Shown here: positions 8,451-17,638 of the stretch, in pieces
How positions within the stretch are numbered: the first letter of the stretch is position 1
Layout: each line of letters starts with the position of its first letter
NCBI GenBank assembly: GCA_025057395.1
Contig: JANWXU010000007.1
Span: 1 to 62,255 of the forward strand
Direction: 5' to 3'
DNA: 62,255 bases
Origin: Bacteroidia bacterium
Lineage (GTDB): Bacteria; Bacteroidota; Bacteroidia; J057; JANWXU01
The notes under the pieces: model-generated
What the model saw: only the letters and a program-made list of their open reading frames with translations
Told to the model about the DNA's origin: nothing
The model's database searches: none
Made by a program: the position numbers and the translations under genes

Positions 8451-11400
8451 ATGACTAAGAAATCAATTACATTAACCATAACTATCTCAGATGAAAGCGA
8501 AAGCTTTCAGACGGTGCAACTGAATACTGACGCAAGTGCACCCATTATAGTACAGGGAGTAGAAGATTCTAGCCGCCCTATAGCTACCTCGGTAGAGACT
8601 TCCCAAAAAAGTCTGCCTTCTTCCTCACCTCCCGTTCTTAGTCAAGTACTTTCTCCTAACTTACGATTTTTAGATGTTAATGGAGAATGGTTTTCTCTAA
8701 TGGGCTATAATTCGGGAGAACTTTTTTCTCTTACTTTTCTAGATGTGGTCCGAACAGAAGACCAACCTAAGATACTAAGCCACCTAGGAAATCTAGCGCT
8801 AGGAAAAGAGGTTCAAGACTTAGAATTTGATTTGCAAACCAAAAATGGCAAACTTATTCCTGTAAAAGCCAATTTGCAGCCTGAACTCATTTCAGGGCGC
8901 CTAAGCGCAATTCATGTTTTCCTAACTCCTCTTAAGCAGGAAGGCGAAGTAATTAGCGGCGGCGGAATTTCAATGATGTCTTTAGTGGCAAGTAAAATAG
9001 ATAATCCTATCGTAATCACAGACGCTGATGGGGCCATAGAATTAGTTAATGAAAGTTTTACTCGCCTTACAGGGTTTTCGATAGCAGAAGTAAAAGGACG
9101 AGAACTCGCATATGTACTACAGGGTCCTGGTTCAGACCCAGAAACGGCACGACGTATTCATCAAAAACTTCGCAGCCTTCAAACTTTTACTGAAGAAGTA
9201 CTTATATATCAAAATAACAAGCCCTACTGGCTCACTTTAAAAATTTCGCCTATATTCAATGAAAGTGGAGAAGTAGAAAAATACATTGCTATTGAAACTG
9301 ATAGCAATACAAGAAAAGAACTTGAAATACAACTTCGAAGAAGTGAAGAAAGATTTCATGCCTTTCTAGATTATGCACCTATAGGAGCCGCCATTCTTAA
9401 CTCAGAAGGGAAATTTGAGCTTCTCAACCCCGCATTTTGCAAAGCAGTGGGCAAAAGTAGTGAAAGTCTATTAAACCAACCATTATCTGCCCTGTTAGGA
9501 AATATAGAAAAGAATCCATTTTTAGCTAGCTGGCAAAACTTACTCTCTAGCGTAGAGCCACACAAAACTAAGTGGCTAATACAGCCAGAAAACAAAAATG
9601 TTGCTGTAAGTATTCATCGAATTGTAGGCAAAGATAATTTACCACGTCTACTCATCTTTATTGAAAATACACAACCAACCCCAACTACTTCTACACCATC
9701 CTTACCTGAATTAAATTTTTTAAATGCCCTTAGCCTGCCTGCCTGGGCCCTTGATAACAAAGGGCAAGTCCGTTTCGCCAATAGCGCTCTAGCTAACTTA
9801 CTTGGATATACAATAAGCGAAATATTAAATAAGCCTTATCATTCGTTCATTGAAGAAAGCTCCTTAAAATTACAGGAAGAAAGACTACGTGCCGCTTTTC
9901 GCGAAGAAAGTCTTGTACCCCAAGTAGTCTCCTTAAAAACTAAAAATAATAATACTATTTCTTTGCGTGCAGATAGCCTACTTTGGCCGGTTTCTACCAA
10001 TGAAAAGCTACTCCTTACCTTCTGGCAATCTGATAGTCTGCCAATTGCTAAGTCTATAGAAAACTTACAGACTCAACAAGATCTATTGCAAAATCTAACT
10101 GATAGTCAACAGCAGGTTCATGCCTTGCGAAAGAGTGTTTTAGTAGTAGAGCTCACTCCTGAAGGAATTATTACTTATGCCAATGAAAATTTTCTTGAAT
10201 TAGTAGGCTATACTTTGGAAGAATTAAAGGGCAAGCCACATAACCTACTTCTTTTTCCAGAAGACGCTGCCTCTCAAGAATACATTTTATTCTGGAAAAA
10301 GCTACAGGGCGGTAGCTTTGTGAGGGGTGAATTCCGTAGAAAAACCAAAACGGGCAAAGCCATCTGGATAAATGGAGCTTATACTCCAATTATAGAAAGT
10401 GATGGCAATATTCAAAAAATTCTAAAAATTGCTACTGATGTAACTGAAAAAAATGAGCTGACGCGCCAAATGCAAGATTACATAGAGGAGCTAAAGGCAC
10501 AAGAAGAAGAACTACGCCAGAATGCCGAAGAACTGCAAGCTATAAATAATCAAATGGCCCTAGTACAACTCCAACTACAAAATCAAGTAAACGCTCTCAA
10601 TAACTCCGCTATTGTCTCTGAAACAGACTTACAAGGAAATATCATTTTTGCAAATGATATGTTTACTGAAATTTCCAAATACTCAAAAGAGGAACTCCTA
10701 GGGAAAAATCATAGAATTCTAAAATCGGGCCACCAGCCGCAAGAAATTTTTATCGACCTCTGGCGTACTATCAGTTCGGGTAAAGTATGGAAGGGAATAA
10801 TTAAAAATCGAGCTAAAGATGGTTCTTATTATTGGGTAGCCACTACTATTACGCCTAAATTAGGCCCAGATGGAAAACCAGAAAAATATATTGCCATTCG
10901 CTTCGATATCACTAGACAAAAAAACCAGGAAATTGAACTGCAAAACTATATTGAGCAGCTCAAAACCCAAGAAGAAGAAATAAGGCAAAACGCAGAAGAA
11001 CTACAAGCAATCAATACCCAACTCTCAGCCGCTCAGCTCCATTTACGTAACCAAATCACCGCTCTCAATAACTCCGCTATTGTCTCCGAAACTGATTTGC
11101 AAGGTAATATTACTTTTGTAAACGAAATGTTCACTCAAATTTCCAAATACTCAGAGCAAGAATTACTAGGACAAAATCACAGAATCTTGAAATCGGGCCA
11201 CCAGCCGCAAGAAATTTTTATCGACCTCTGGCGTACTATTAGCTCGGGTAAAGTATGGAAGGGAATAATTAAAAATCGAGCTAAAGATGGTTCTTATTAT
11301 TGGGTAGCTACTACTATTACGCCTTTCTTAGGTGCAGATGGTAAGCCTACAAAGTATATCGGAATACGTTTCGATATTACTAGACAAAAAGAGCAAGAAA

Positions 11401-14400
11401 ACCAGCTAGAATCCTATATTTTTCAACTCAAGTCTCAGGAAGAAGAACTACGTCAAAATGCTGAAGAGCTGCTGGCAATCCAAGAAACATTACAGCAAAC
11501 CAATGCCGAGCTTAAAACTCGCATGAATGCAATTGATAGAGCTAATATTGTTATCGAATTTGACCGCACGGGCCATATCTTAAAGCTCAATGAAAATGCA
11601 CAAAAGCTGCTTAAACGCAATTCTAATGAGTGCATAGGAATGCACCATTCTATTTTACTTTTTAGAGAACAACTAAATTCTTTAGATTATCAAACATTTT
11701 GGCAACGCTTGCAGGGTGGAGTCGTTATAAGCGGCGAATTTAAATTAAAAGATAGAGAAAACAATGCAGTATGGATTTCTGGTAGCTATGCGCCGCTAAT
11801 GGATAAAAATAATGAAGTTTACAAAATTCTGCTAATCGCTAATGATACTACAGAGCGCAACCTGATGGCAAAGCAGCTAGAAGAGTATCTTGAAGAAATG
11901 CGCGCACAAGAAGAAGAATTACGTCAAAATGCAGCTGAACTTGAGTCTATTAATCGAGAACTAAAAAAGACGCAAATCCGCCTAAAAGGTCAAATTAATG
12001 CGCTTAATAACGCAGCAATTGTTTCAGAAACAGACCTGGAAGGGAATATTACTTTTGCTAATGAAATGTTCTGCAAAGTTTCGCAATACTCTGTAGAAGA
12101 ACTTATTGGAAAAAACCATAGAATTTTGAAATCAGGGCTCCAGCCCCAGGAGCTATTCGAAGATCTATGGCGTACTATTAGTCAGGGCAAAGTATGGAAG
12201 GGAGTGATTATAAATAAAAAGAAAGACGGTACTTTTTATTGGGTAGCATCAACTATTACCCCAGAAATTGGCGAAGATGGTAAGCCACAAAAATATATCT
12301 CGGTTCGCTTTGAAATTACTACTCAAAAGCAGCAAGAGGAACAATTACAACAGCTAGTGGATGAATTAAAAGCCCAAGAAGAAGAACTTAGGCAAAATGC
12401 CGAAGAGATGCGAAGCATCCAAGAAGCCCTTCAACAAGCAAATGCTGAACTTGATAACCGAATGGCAGCTATTGATTCTTCTAGTATTGTACTAGAGTTA
12501 GAAACTAATTCGGGTAGAATTATTCGCTCTAATCTTAATGCAATTCAATGCTTGGGATATACAGAAGAAGAATTCAAGGAGCTCACATTCACCCATTTAT
12601 TAAGAAATAACCAAAGTATCACTAAGTTTAACGCTGCCTGGCCTAAACTACTAGCGGGCATACCCGTACGAGAAGAATTTGAATGCTCCTCCAAAAATCG
12701 AGAGTCTAAATGGGTATCCGCTACTCTTTCTCCTATACTTAATAGACTTAAACAAATAGAAAAGATACTAGTAATTGCCCAAGACATAACTAGCCAAAAA
12801 CAAATTAATGAACAAATAGAAGCCTTCAACAAAGCCATTCGGGAAAGTGAGGCTAGGTTTAAACGCTTGGCCCAAAACATTCCGGGTTTATTATATCAAT
12901 TTAAGTATGCGCCTGATGGCAAGATGGGCTTCACTTATATTAGCGATAAGGTCCTTGAACTATTAGGATATACTCCTGAAGAAATTACTACCCTGGGAAA
13001 CAACTTAGTAATTCAAATTTACCCTGAAGATGTTGAAAGTTTTAATCTTAAACTGCAAGAATCTATAATTACTCTAAAAAAATTTAACTGGACAGGACGC
13101 CTTATTACCAAGAGTGGAGCTTTTCAGTGGATAGACGCAATTTCAATACCTGAAAAATTAGAAGATGAAAGTATAATTTGGGATGGTATTATGCTCGATG
13201 CTACAGAGCGTATCAAGGCCCAAGAAGAAATTGCCAGAGGTGAAGCACGCTTACGTAGAACAATAGAAACAGCTCCTATTGGCATTTGCGTTACGAATGA
13301 ATACGGCGTTTTTGAATTTGTTAACCAAGCCTATTGCCACATCTACGGATATACCCAAGAGGAACTTATCGGGCAACATTTTACTAAAGTTGTGCCTAAA
13401 GATGGGGTGCAGTACTGGAAGGATAAACACACCAGCTTTTTAAATTCTAAAGAAATCGTACGCGGAGAATTTGAAGTAATTACAAAAGACGGTCGATTGC
13501 TTACCATTTTGGCAGATGCCGCAATCATCCAAGGAGCAGATGGAAGACCTCGCAAAGTAACTTATGTTATTGACATTACTGAACGAAAAAAATTTGAGGA
13601 AAACTTAAAACAACTTTCTTTAGTAGCAAGTAAAACAGATAATGCAGTAATTATAGCCAATAGAAGAGGAATTATTGAATGGGTCAATGATGGGTTTACA
13701 CGAATTTCGGGCTATACTTTAGAAGAGGCTATTGGTAAAAAACCGGGTAGCTTTTTACAGGGACCTGCCACTAACCCAGAAGATGTGCGACGTATCCGCG
13801 AAGGACTCGCTAGTAAACAACCTTTCACTGCGGAAATACTCAACTATCATAAAAGTGGCAGAACTTACTGGATTAATATTTCAATGACCCCTATTTTAGA
13901 TGAAAATGGAGAAGTAGATAAATTTATTGCTATTGAATCAGATATTACCTATGCTAAGCAAACCCAAGAAGAACTACAAAGACTATCTCTAGTAGCAAGT
14001 AAAACAGATAACATAATTATTATTACCAACAAATACGGTGCTATTGAATGGGTAAATGATGCCTTTACTAAGCTTACCGGTTATGCATTAGAAGAAGTAC
14101 GGGGTAGAAAGCCAGGAGCTTTCTTACAGGGTCCTGGTACAAATCCAGATACTGTTCGCACAATTCGTAATGCTCTGAATAATAAGCAAGGTATACAGGT
14201 TGAAATTCTCAACTATAAGAAGTCGGGGGAGCCCTACTGGGTTAATCTAAACATATCTCCTGTTTTTAATGAGCGAGGTGAATTAGAGAAATATATTTCC
14301 ATTCAGCAAAATATTACTGAGCGCAAAAAAGTAGAACAGGAAATAGAACTACTTTCTTTAGTAGCTTCTAAAACAGACAATGCCGTTATAATCACCGATC

Positions 14401-15761
14401 GATTCGGAAATATAGAATGGGTAAATGATGGCTTTGAAAGAATTAGTGGATACCGCAAGGAGGAAGTAATAGGGAAAAAACCAGGCTCATTCTTGCAAGG
14501 TAAAGATACAGACAAAGCAACGGTTGCTCGCATTGCAGAAAATCTGCGCAAAAAAATATCTTTTACTGAAGAAATCCTGAATTATACCAAAGATGGTAAA
14601 CCCTACTGGCTTCAGCTAAGCATTACGCCTATCCTAAACGAACGTGGCGAACTAGAAAAATTTATTGCTATTGAAAGTGATATTACAGAAAGAAAAGCTA
14701 ATGAACAGAAAATCTTGCAATCTAAGCAAGAGTTAGAAAAAACTTTGCAAGAACTCCAGATGACACAAAATCAACTAATCCTTTCTGAAAAAATGGCTTC
14801 TCTGGGCCAACTTGTTGCAGGAATCGCTCATGAAATTAATACTCCTATTGGTGCAGTAAAGGCATCCTCACGCAATATAATGAGTACCTTGCCAAGTATT
14901 ATTCATGATTTTCCTACACTATTATCCAAATTGCCACCCGACAAAATTACTTTACTTGAAGATATGATGAACCAATGTGTAAAAGCGGATACCTTCTTAA
15001 CTACCAAAGAAGAAAGAGCCAAGCGTAAAGAGATTGCTAAAATCTTAAAAGAAGCCAAAATCAAAGATGCAGAAGACATTGCCGGTAGCTTAGTAGAAAT
15101 TCGCGTGTTAGAAAATATTGAAAAATATATTCCTCTCTTCCAGGGAGAACATGCAAAAGAAATTTTAGATATGGCTTATAAATTAGGCCAAATGAAGGTC
15201 AACATCAGCAATATTAATATCGCTTCTGAAAAAACCTCTAAAATTGTTTATGCACTCAAAAATTATTCACACTTCCAAGTAATACGTGATAAACCTGTAG
15301 AAGTAAACTTAGCAGAGAATATTGAAAATGTTTTAGTACTTTACCATAACCAATTAAAACGCGGTATTGAAGTAGTTCGTAATTTTGAAAATGTTCCGCC
15401 TATCTATGCTTATGCAGATGAACTTGCACAAGTTTGGACCAACACTATCCAAAATGCTATCCATGCAATGAATGGGCAAGGAACTCTTACAATTGATATC
15501 AAAGACCGGGGAGACTTTATAGCCGTTTCTATTACTGATAGCGGCGCAGGGATCCCTCCAGAAATCATGGATCGTATATTTGAGCCCTTTTTCACTACCA
15601 AGCCCCAGGGAGAAGGCTCTGGTTTGGGCTTAGATATCACGCGTAAAATAATAGATAGGCATCATGGTAAAATTGAAGTTAACTCGCAGCCCGGAAAAAC
15701 AACTTTTACCTTCTTATTACCTAAAAACTTGCAAGAGCTTTTAGCAAACGAAAAAAAATAA
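8451..15761 (+). CDS. Giant soluble histidine kinase with about 15 PAS domains
   Basis: The protein has 2436 residues, no transmembrane segment and no signal peptide, so it is cytoplasmic. About 15 PAS domains can be read in tandem from residue 55 to about 2090. Several are separated by near-identical coiled-coil linkers rich in the heptad QEEELRQNAEEL. PAS domains 2 and 13-15 carry the LOV-related segment ending FLQGP but lack the photoactive Cys. The kinase core starts at SEKMASLGQLVAGIAHEINT with phospho-acceptor His2127. The usual second dimerisation helix (ASEKTSKIVYALKNYSHF) appears only after an insertion of more than 100 residues. The ATPase domain is complete (NTIQNAIHAMNG, DSGAGIP, GSGLGLD). 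A receiver-only regulator follows after 37 bp, almost certainly as cognate partner. Ligands are unknown; redox, oxygen or small molecules are possible PAS inputs. Confidence 0.93.
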   Translation: MTKKSITLTITISDESESFQTVQLNTDASAPIIVQGVEDSSRPIATSVETSQKSLPSSSPPVLSQVLSPNLRFLDVNGEWFSLMGYNSGELFSLTFLDVVRTEDQPKILSHLGNLALGKEVQDLEFDLQTKNGKLIPVKANLQPELISGRLSAIHVFLTPLKQEGEVISGGGISMMSLVASKIDNPIVITDADGAIELVNESFTRLTGFSIAEVKGRELAYVLQGPGSDPETARRIHQKLRSLQTFTEEVLIYQNNKPYWLTLKISPIFNESGEVEKYIAIETDSNTRKELEIQLRRSEERFHAFLDYAPIGAAILNSEGKFELLNPAFCKAVGKSSESLLNQPLSALLGNIEKNPFLASWQNLLSSVEPHKTKWLIQPENKNVAVSIHRIVGKDNLPRLLIFIENTQPTPTTSTPSLPELNFLNALSLPAWALDNKGQVRFANSALANLLGYTISEILNKPYHSFIEESSLKLQEERLRAAFREESLVPQVVSLKTKNNNTISLRADSLLWPVSTNEKLLLTFWQSDSLPIAKSIENLQTQQDLLQNLTDSQQQVHALRKSVLVVELTPEGIITYANENFLELVGYTLEELKGKPHNLLLFPEDAASQEYILFWKKLQGGSFVRGEFRRKTKTGKAIWINGAYTPIIESDGNIQKILKIATDVTEKNELTRQMQDYIEELKAQEEELRQNAEELQAINNQMALVQLQLQNQVNALNNSAIVSETDLQGNIIFANDMFTEISKYSKEELLGKNHRILKSGHQPQEIFIDLWRTISSGKVWKGIIKNRAKDGSYYWVATTITPKLGPDGKPEKYIAIRFDITRQKNQEIELQNYIEQLKTQEEEIRQNAEELQAINTQLSAAQLHLRNQITALNNSAIVSETDLQGNITFVNEMFTQISKYSEQELLGQNHRILKSGHQPQEIFIDLWRTISSGKVWKGIIKNRAKDGSYYWVATTITPFLGADGKPTKYIGIRFDITRQKEQENQLESYIFQLKSQEEELRQNAEELLAIQETLQQTNAELKTRMNAIDRANIVIEFDRTGHILKLNENAQKLLKRNSNECIGMHHSILLFREQLNSLDYQTFWQRLQGGVVISGEFKLKDRENNAVWISGSYAPLMDKNNEVYKILLIANDTTERNLMAKQLEEYLEEMRAQEEELRQNAAELESINRELKKTQIRLKGQINALNNAAIVSETDLEGNITFANEMFCKVSQYSVEELIGKNHRILKSGLQPQELFEDLWRTISQGKVWKGVIINKKKDGTFYWVASTITPEIGEDGKPQKYISVRFEITTQKQQEEQLQQLVDELKAQEEELRQNAEEMRSIQEALQQANAELDNRMAAIDSSSIVLELETNSGRIIRSNLNAIQCLGYTEEEFKELTFTHLLRNNQSITKFNAAWPKLLAGIPVREEFECSSKNRESKWVSATLSPILNRLKQIEKILVIAQDITSQKQINEQIEAFNKAIRESEARFKRLAQNIPGLLYQFKYAPDGKMGFTYISDKVLELLGYTPEEITTLGNNLVIQIYPEDVESFNLKLQESIITLKKFNWTGRLITKSGAFQWIDAISIPEKLEDESIIWDGIMLDATERIKAQEEIARGEARLRRTIETAPIGICVTNEYGVFEFVNQAYCHIYGYTQEELIGQHFTKVVPKDGVQYWKDKHTSFLNSKEIVRGEFEVITKDGRLLTILADAAIIQGADGRPRKVTYVIDITERKKFEENLKQLSLVASKTDNAVIIANRRGIIEWVNDGFTRISGYTLEEAIGKKPGSFLQGPATNPEDVRRIREGLASKQPFTAEILNYHKSGRTYWINISMTPILDENGEVDKFIAIESDITYAKQTQEELQRLSLVASKTDNIIIITNKYGAIEWVNDAFTKLTGYALEEVRGRKPGAFLQGPGTNPDTVRTIRNALNNKQGIQVEILNYKKSGEPYWVNLNISPVFNERGELEKYISIQQNITERKKVEQEIELLSLVASKTDNAVIITDRFGNIEWVNDGFERISGYRKEEVIGKKPGSFLQGKDTDKATVARIAENLRKKISFTEEILNYTKDGKPYWLQLSITPILNERGELEKFIAIESDITERKANEQKILQSKQELEKTLQELQMTQNQLILSEKMASLGQLVAGIAHEINTPIGAVKASSRNIMSTLPSIIHDFPTLLSKLPPDKITLLEDMMNQCVKADTFLTTKEERAKRKEIAKILKEAKIKDAEDIAGSLVEIRVLENIEKYIPLFQGEHAKEILDMAYKLGQMKVNISNINIASEKTSKIVYALKNYSHFQVIRDKPVEVNLAENIENVLVLYHNQLKRGIEVVRNFENVPPIYAYADELAQVWTNTIQNAIHAMNGQGTLTIDIKDRGDFIAVSITDSGAGIPPEIMDRIFEPFFTTKPQGEGSGLGLDITRKIIDRHHGKIEVNSQPGKTTFTFLLPKNLQELLANEKK
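10593..11390 (+). repeat. 468-bp tandem duplication inside the PAS kinase gene
   Basis: The stretch at 10593-10922 recurs at 11061-11390, an exact offset of 468 bp (156 codons). Over the 135-nt segment 10722-10856 against 11190-11324 I counted three mismatches, all synonymous. The flanking parts of the unit are more diverged. A third, clearly older relative starts near 12000. The unit is one PAS domain plus its coiled-coil linker, so the protein has grown by copying PAS-linker modules, with the latest copy recent or kept alike by gene conversion. Confidence 0.85.
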
Positions 15762-15798
15762 AAAGTAATTATTTGATACTTTATTAAAAATAAGTACT

Positions 15799-16203
15799 AT
15801 GAAACCTGTTATTTTGATGGTAGATGATGAGAAAGTAGTGCTAGAAAGTCTTACTAACCAACTTAAACGTGCATTTGGGTATACGTTCAAATATGAAACA
15901 GCTCTAGGAGTAGATGAAGCATGGGAAGTACTAGAAGATTTGCATGCAGAGGGAGAACCTGTCGCCCTTATTATTTCCGATTGGCTTATGCCTCCTGACA
16001 AAGGAGATTATTTTTTAATTCAAGTTACTCAAAAATACCCCAACATTCCACAAATTATGCTTTCAGGTTTTGCAGACGAAGCTTCAGTAGAAAGAGCAAG
16101 GCAAAACGCCAACCTCAAAGAATTCATCGCCAAACCCTGGGATGAAGAAAATTTAATTAACAAGATTAGACAAATTATTCCTCCCGAGGTATTTGCTAAC
16201 TAA
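15799..16203 (+). CDS. Receiver-only response regulator
   Basis: This 134-residue stand-alone REC domain is CheY-like in size. The acidic pocket Asp9-Asp10, phospho-acceptor Asp61 (IISDWLMP), Ser89 (MLSG) and Lys112 (AKPW) are all present, so it should be phosphorylated. There is no DNA-binding or enzymatic output domain. It starts 37 bp after the 15-PAS kinase gene and ends at a strong terminator, so the two form a bicistronic two-component unit. The signal probably leaves through protein-protein contact or a phosphorelay to a regulator outside the window. The W-L-M-P after the Asp and the AKPW segment resemble receivers of the RpfG/HD-GYP and hybrid-kinase groups, but no such output is fused here. 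Confidence 0.92.
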   Translation: MKPVILMVDDEKVVLESLTNQLKRAFGYTFKYETALGVDEAWEVLEDLHAEGEPVALIISDWLMPPDKGDYFLIQVTQKYPNIPQIMLSGFADEASVERARQNANLKEFIAKPWDEENLINKIRQIIPPEVFAN

Positions 16204-16212
16204 AACCTTGCT

Positions 16213-16250
16213 AAATTTAGCCCTACTTTCAAGTAGGGTTAAATTTTTTA
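16213..16250 (+). terminator. Rho-independent terminator after the kinase/regulator pair
   Basis: A 15-bp stem pairs 16213-16227 with 16232-16246, with one G-T wobble and a 4-base loop (TTCA). The core is AGCCCTACT / AGTAGGGTT, and a T run follows. It closes the kinase/response-regulator transcript. Confidence 0.85.
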
Positions 16251-16365
16251 TCAAGATATACCAATCTTCCCGGGCATGCTTTAGGGGAAAAGTTATTTCT
16301 TTGAATGCAAGGACCATAAATTTATGCCAAATTTACCTTCGACCAATTAACAAAGTTTATGGCAC

Positions 16366-16373
16366 TACTTTTG
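16366..16373 (+). promoter_or_regulatory. Candidate -7 element of the redoxin gene
   Basis: TACTTTTG matches the Bacteroidota -7 consensus TAnnTTTG and lies 47 bp before the ATG at 16421, downstream of a terminator where a promoter is expected. No clear TTG element was found at the usual distance upstream. Confidence 0.4.
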
Positions 16374-16420
16374 TTTAAGCAAACTTTAAATCACAAATAA
16401 CTCACCAATAAAAATTAAAA

Positions 16421-16897
16421 ATGAAGAAATTCTTTCTAACTATTATTGTCAGCTTTATAGGGGCATGGTGGTTAGGAGCTCAACCTACTACTTTACCTAA
16501 CTTTAAATTTAATAATGCTATCAATGGCGGCGCTTTCACTAAGACGAATCTTAAACAGGGGCTAGCCACTATTGTTATTCTATTTAGCCCTGACTGCGAA
16601 CACTGCCAACAGCAAGCTAAGTGGATACGAGAGGGAGCTAGTAAATTTGCTGATAATGTACAATTTATGTGGGTTAGTTTTGAAAGTAACATAGAGTTGA
16701 TAAGAAATTTTCCCAACAAGTTCTTGAGTGGAGTCAAAGCACCTATGTACTTTTTGCATGATCCTAACTTAGATTTCGACAAATACTTTGGTAACTCAGA
16801 AGTGCCTACTATTTTAGTATACGATAGCAAAGGTCAATTGGTAAAAGTCTTTCGTACAGAAGTGGAGGTAGAAAAGCTACTTCCTTTGATAAAGTGA
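16421..16897 (+). CDS. Exported thioredoxin-like (TlpA/redoxin) protein
   Basis: The 158-residue protein begins with a signal peptide (MKKFFLTIIVSFIGAWWLGAQ), so the mature form is periplasmic. A single thioredoxin fold follows. The strand IVILFSPDCEHCQQQAK carries the redox motif Cys-Glu-His-Cys, and SEVPTILVYD contains the cis-Pro expected opposite the active site. Fold and length match small TlpA/ResA-like proteins, which reduce or maintain disulfides or help cytochrome maturation. Its specific substrate is unknown. The window also encodes very Cys-rich surface proteins, and a role in handling their disulfides is possible but only an inference. It sits 36 bp before yqeY and may share its transcript. 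Confidence 0.85.
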   Translation: MKKFFLTIIVSFIGAWWLGAQPTTLPNFKFNNAINGGAFTKTNLKQGLATIVILFSPDCEHCQQQAKWIREGASKFADNVQFMWVSFESNIELIRNFPNKFLSGVKAPMYFLHDPNLDFDKYFGNSEVPTILVYDSKGQLVKVFRTEVEVEKLLPLIK

Positions 16898-16933
16898 TAA
16901 TATAGTTGCTTTGAAACCCAATATTTAACTACC

Positions 16934-17386
16934 ATGAGCTTAAAGGAAAAAGTAGACGCTGCAATTAAAGAAGCAATGAAACAAAAAAAAGAAGGGGCTC
17001 TTAGAGCCCTTAGAGCAATTAAAGCTGCCATATTGCTTGCTGAAACTGCTGAAGGAAGGTCCCCTGGCCCTCTCACCGAGCAGGAAGAAATGAAACTTCT
17101 CACCAAACAAGTAAAACAGCGAAAAGACTCCATTGAGCAATTTGAAAAAAATAATCGCCCCGATCTTGCTGCCCTGGAGCGAGAAGAACTAGAAGTTATA
17201 GAAGCATTTTTACCTAAACCCTTATCTGTAGAAGAAATTGAAAATGAAATTAAACTTATTATTACCGAAATAGGAAGTAGTAGCATTAAAGATATGGGCA
17301 AAATAATGAAAATAGCCTCAGAAAAATTAGCAGGAAGAGCAGAAAATAAACTAATTAGTGAAGTAGTAAAAAAACTACTTTCTTAA
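16934..17386 (+). CDS. yqeY: YqeY/GatB-domain protein
   Basis: This 150-residue cytosolic protein spans the whole YqeY family. It is helical throughout, with the N-terminal segment VDAAIKEAMKQKKEGALRALRAIKAAI, the central LTKQVKQRKDSIEQFEKNNRPDLAALEREELEVIEAFLPKPL region and the C-terminal KDMGKIMKIASEKLAGRAENKLISEVVK helix pair that define the family. YqeY resembles the C-terminal tRNA-binding part of the GatB amidotransferase subunit, but its own biochemical role is not settled. The length is usual. It lies 36 bp after the redoxin gene. The following 252 bp contain no gene. Confidence 0.9.
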   Translation: MSLKEKVDAAIKEAMKQKKEGALRALRAIKAAILLAETAEGRSPGPLTEQEEMKLLTKQVKQRKDSIEQFEKNNRPDLAALEREELEVIEAFLPKPLSVEEIENEIKLIITEIGSSSIKDMGKIMKIASEKLAGRAENKLISEVVKKLLS

Positions 17387-17638
17387 GGCTTCTTTAGTAA
17401 CTTAAACTCTTGATTTTCATACTAATATTGCAAAAAACTAATTTCTAATTTTCAAAAAAGTACAAAACTTCGATATTAGCTTCTGAAATTTTCGGGGAAG
17501 AAAGCGAATCTTCAAAGTTAGAAGGCTGTTTTTATGTATGAAAAGCAAAAAATCCAGCTTAAGCAAAATAACTATTTACTCCCCCTAAAAGTATAAACTT
17601 ATATAGAATTTTTGAAAGGATTTTTTCATTAGCCAGTT

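Noticed and set aside
16193-16378. A 61-codon plus-strand frame after the response regulator
   Set aside because: It overlaps the regulator's end and contains the terminator hairpin; no conserved motif.
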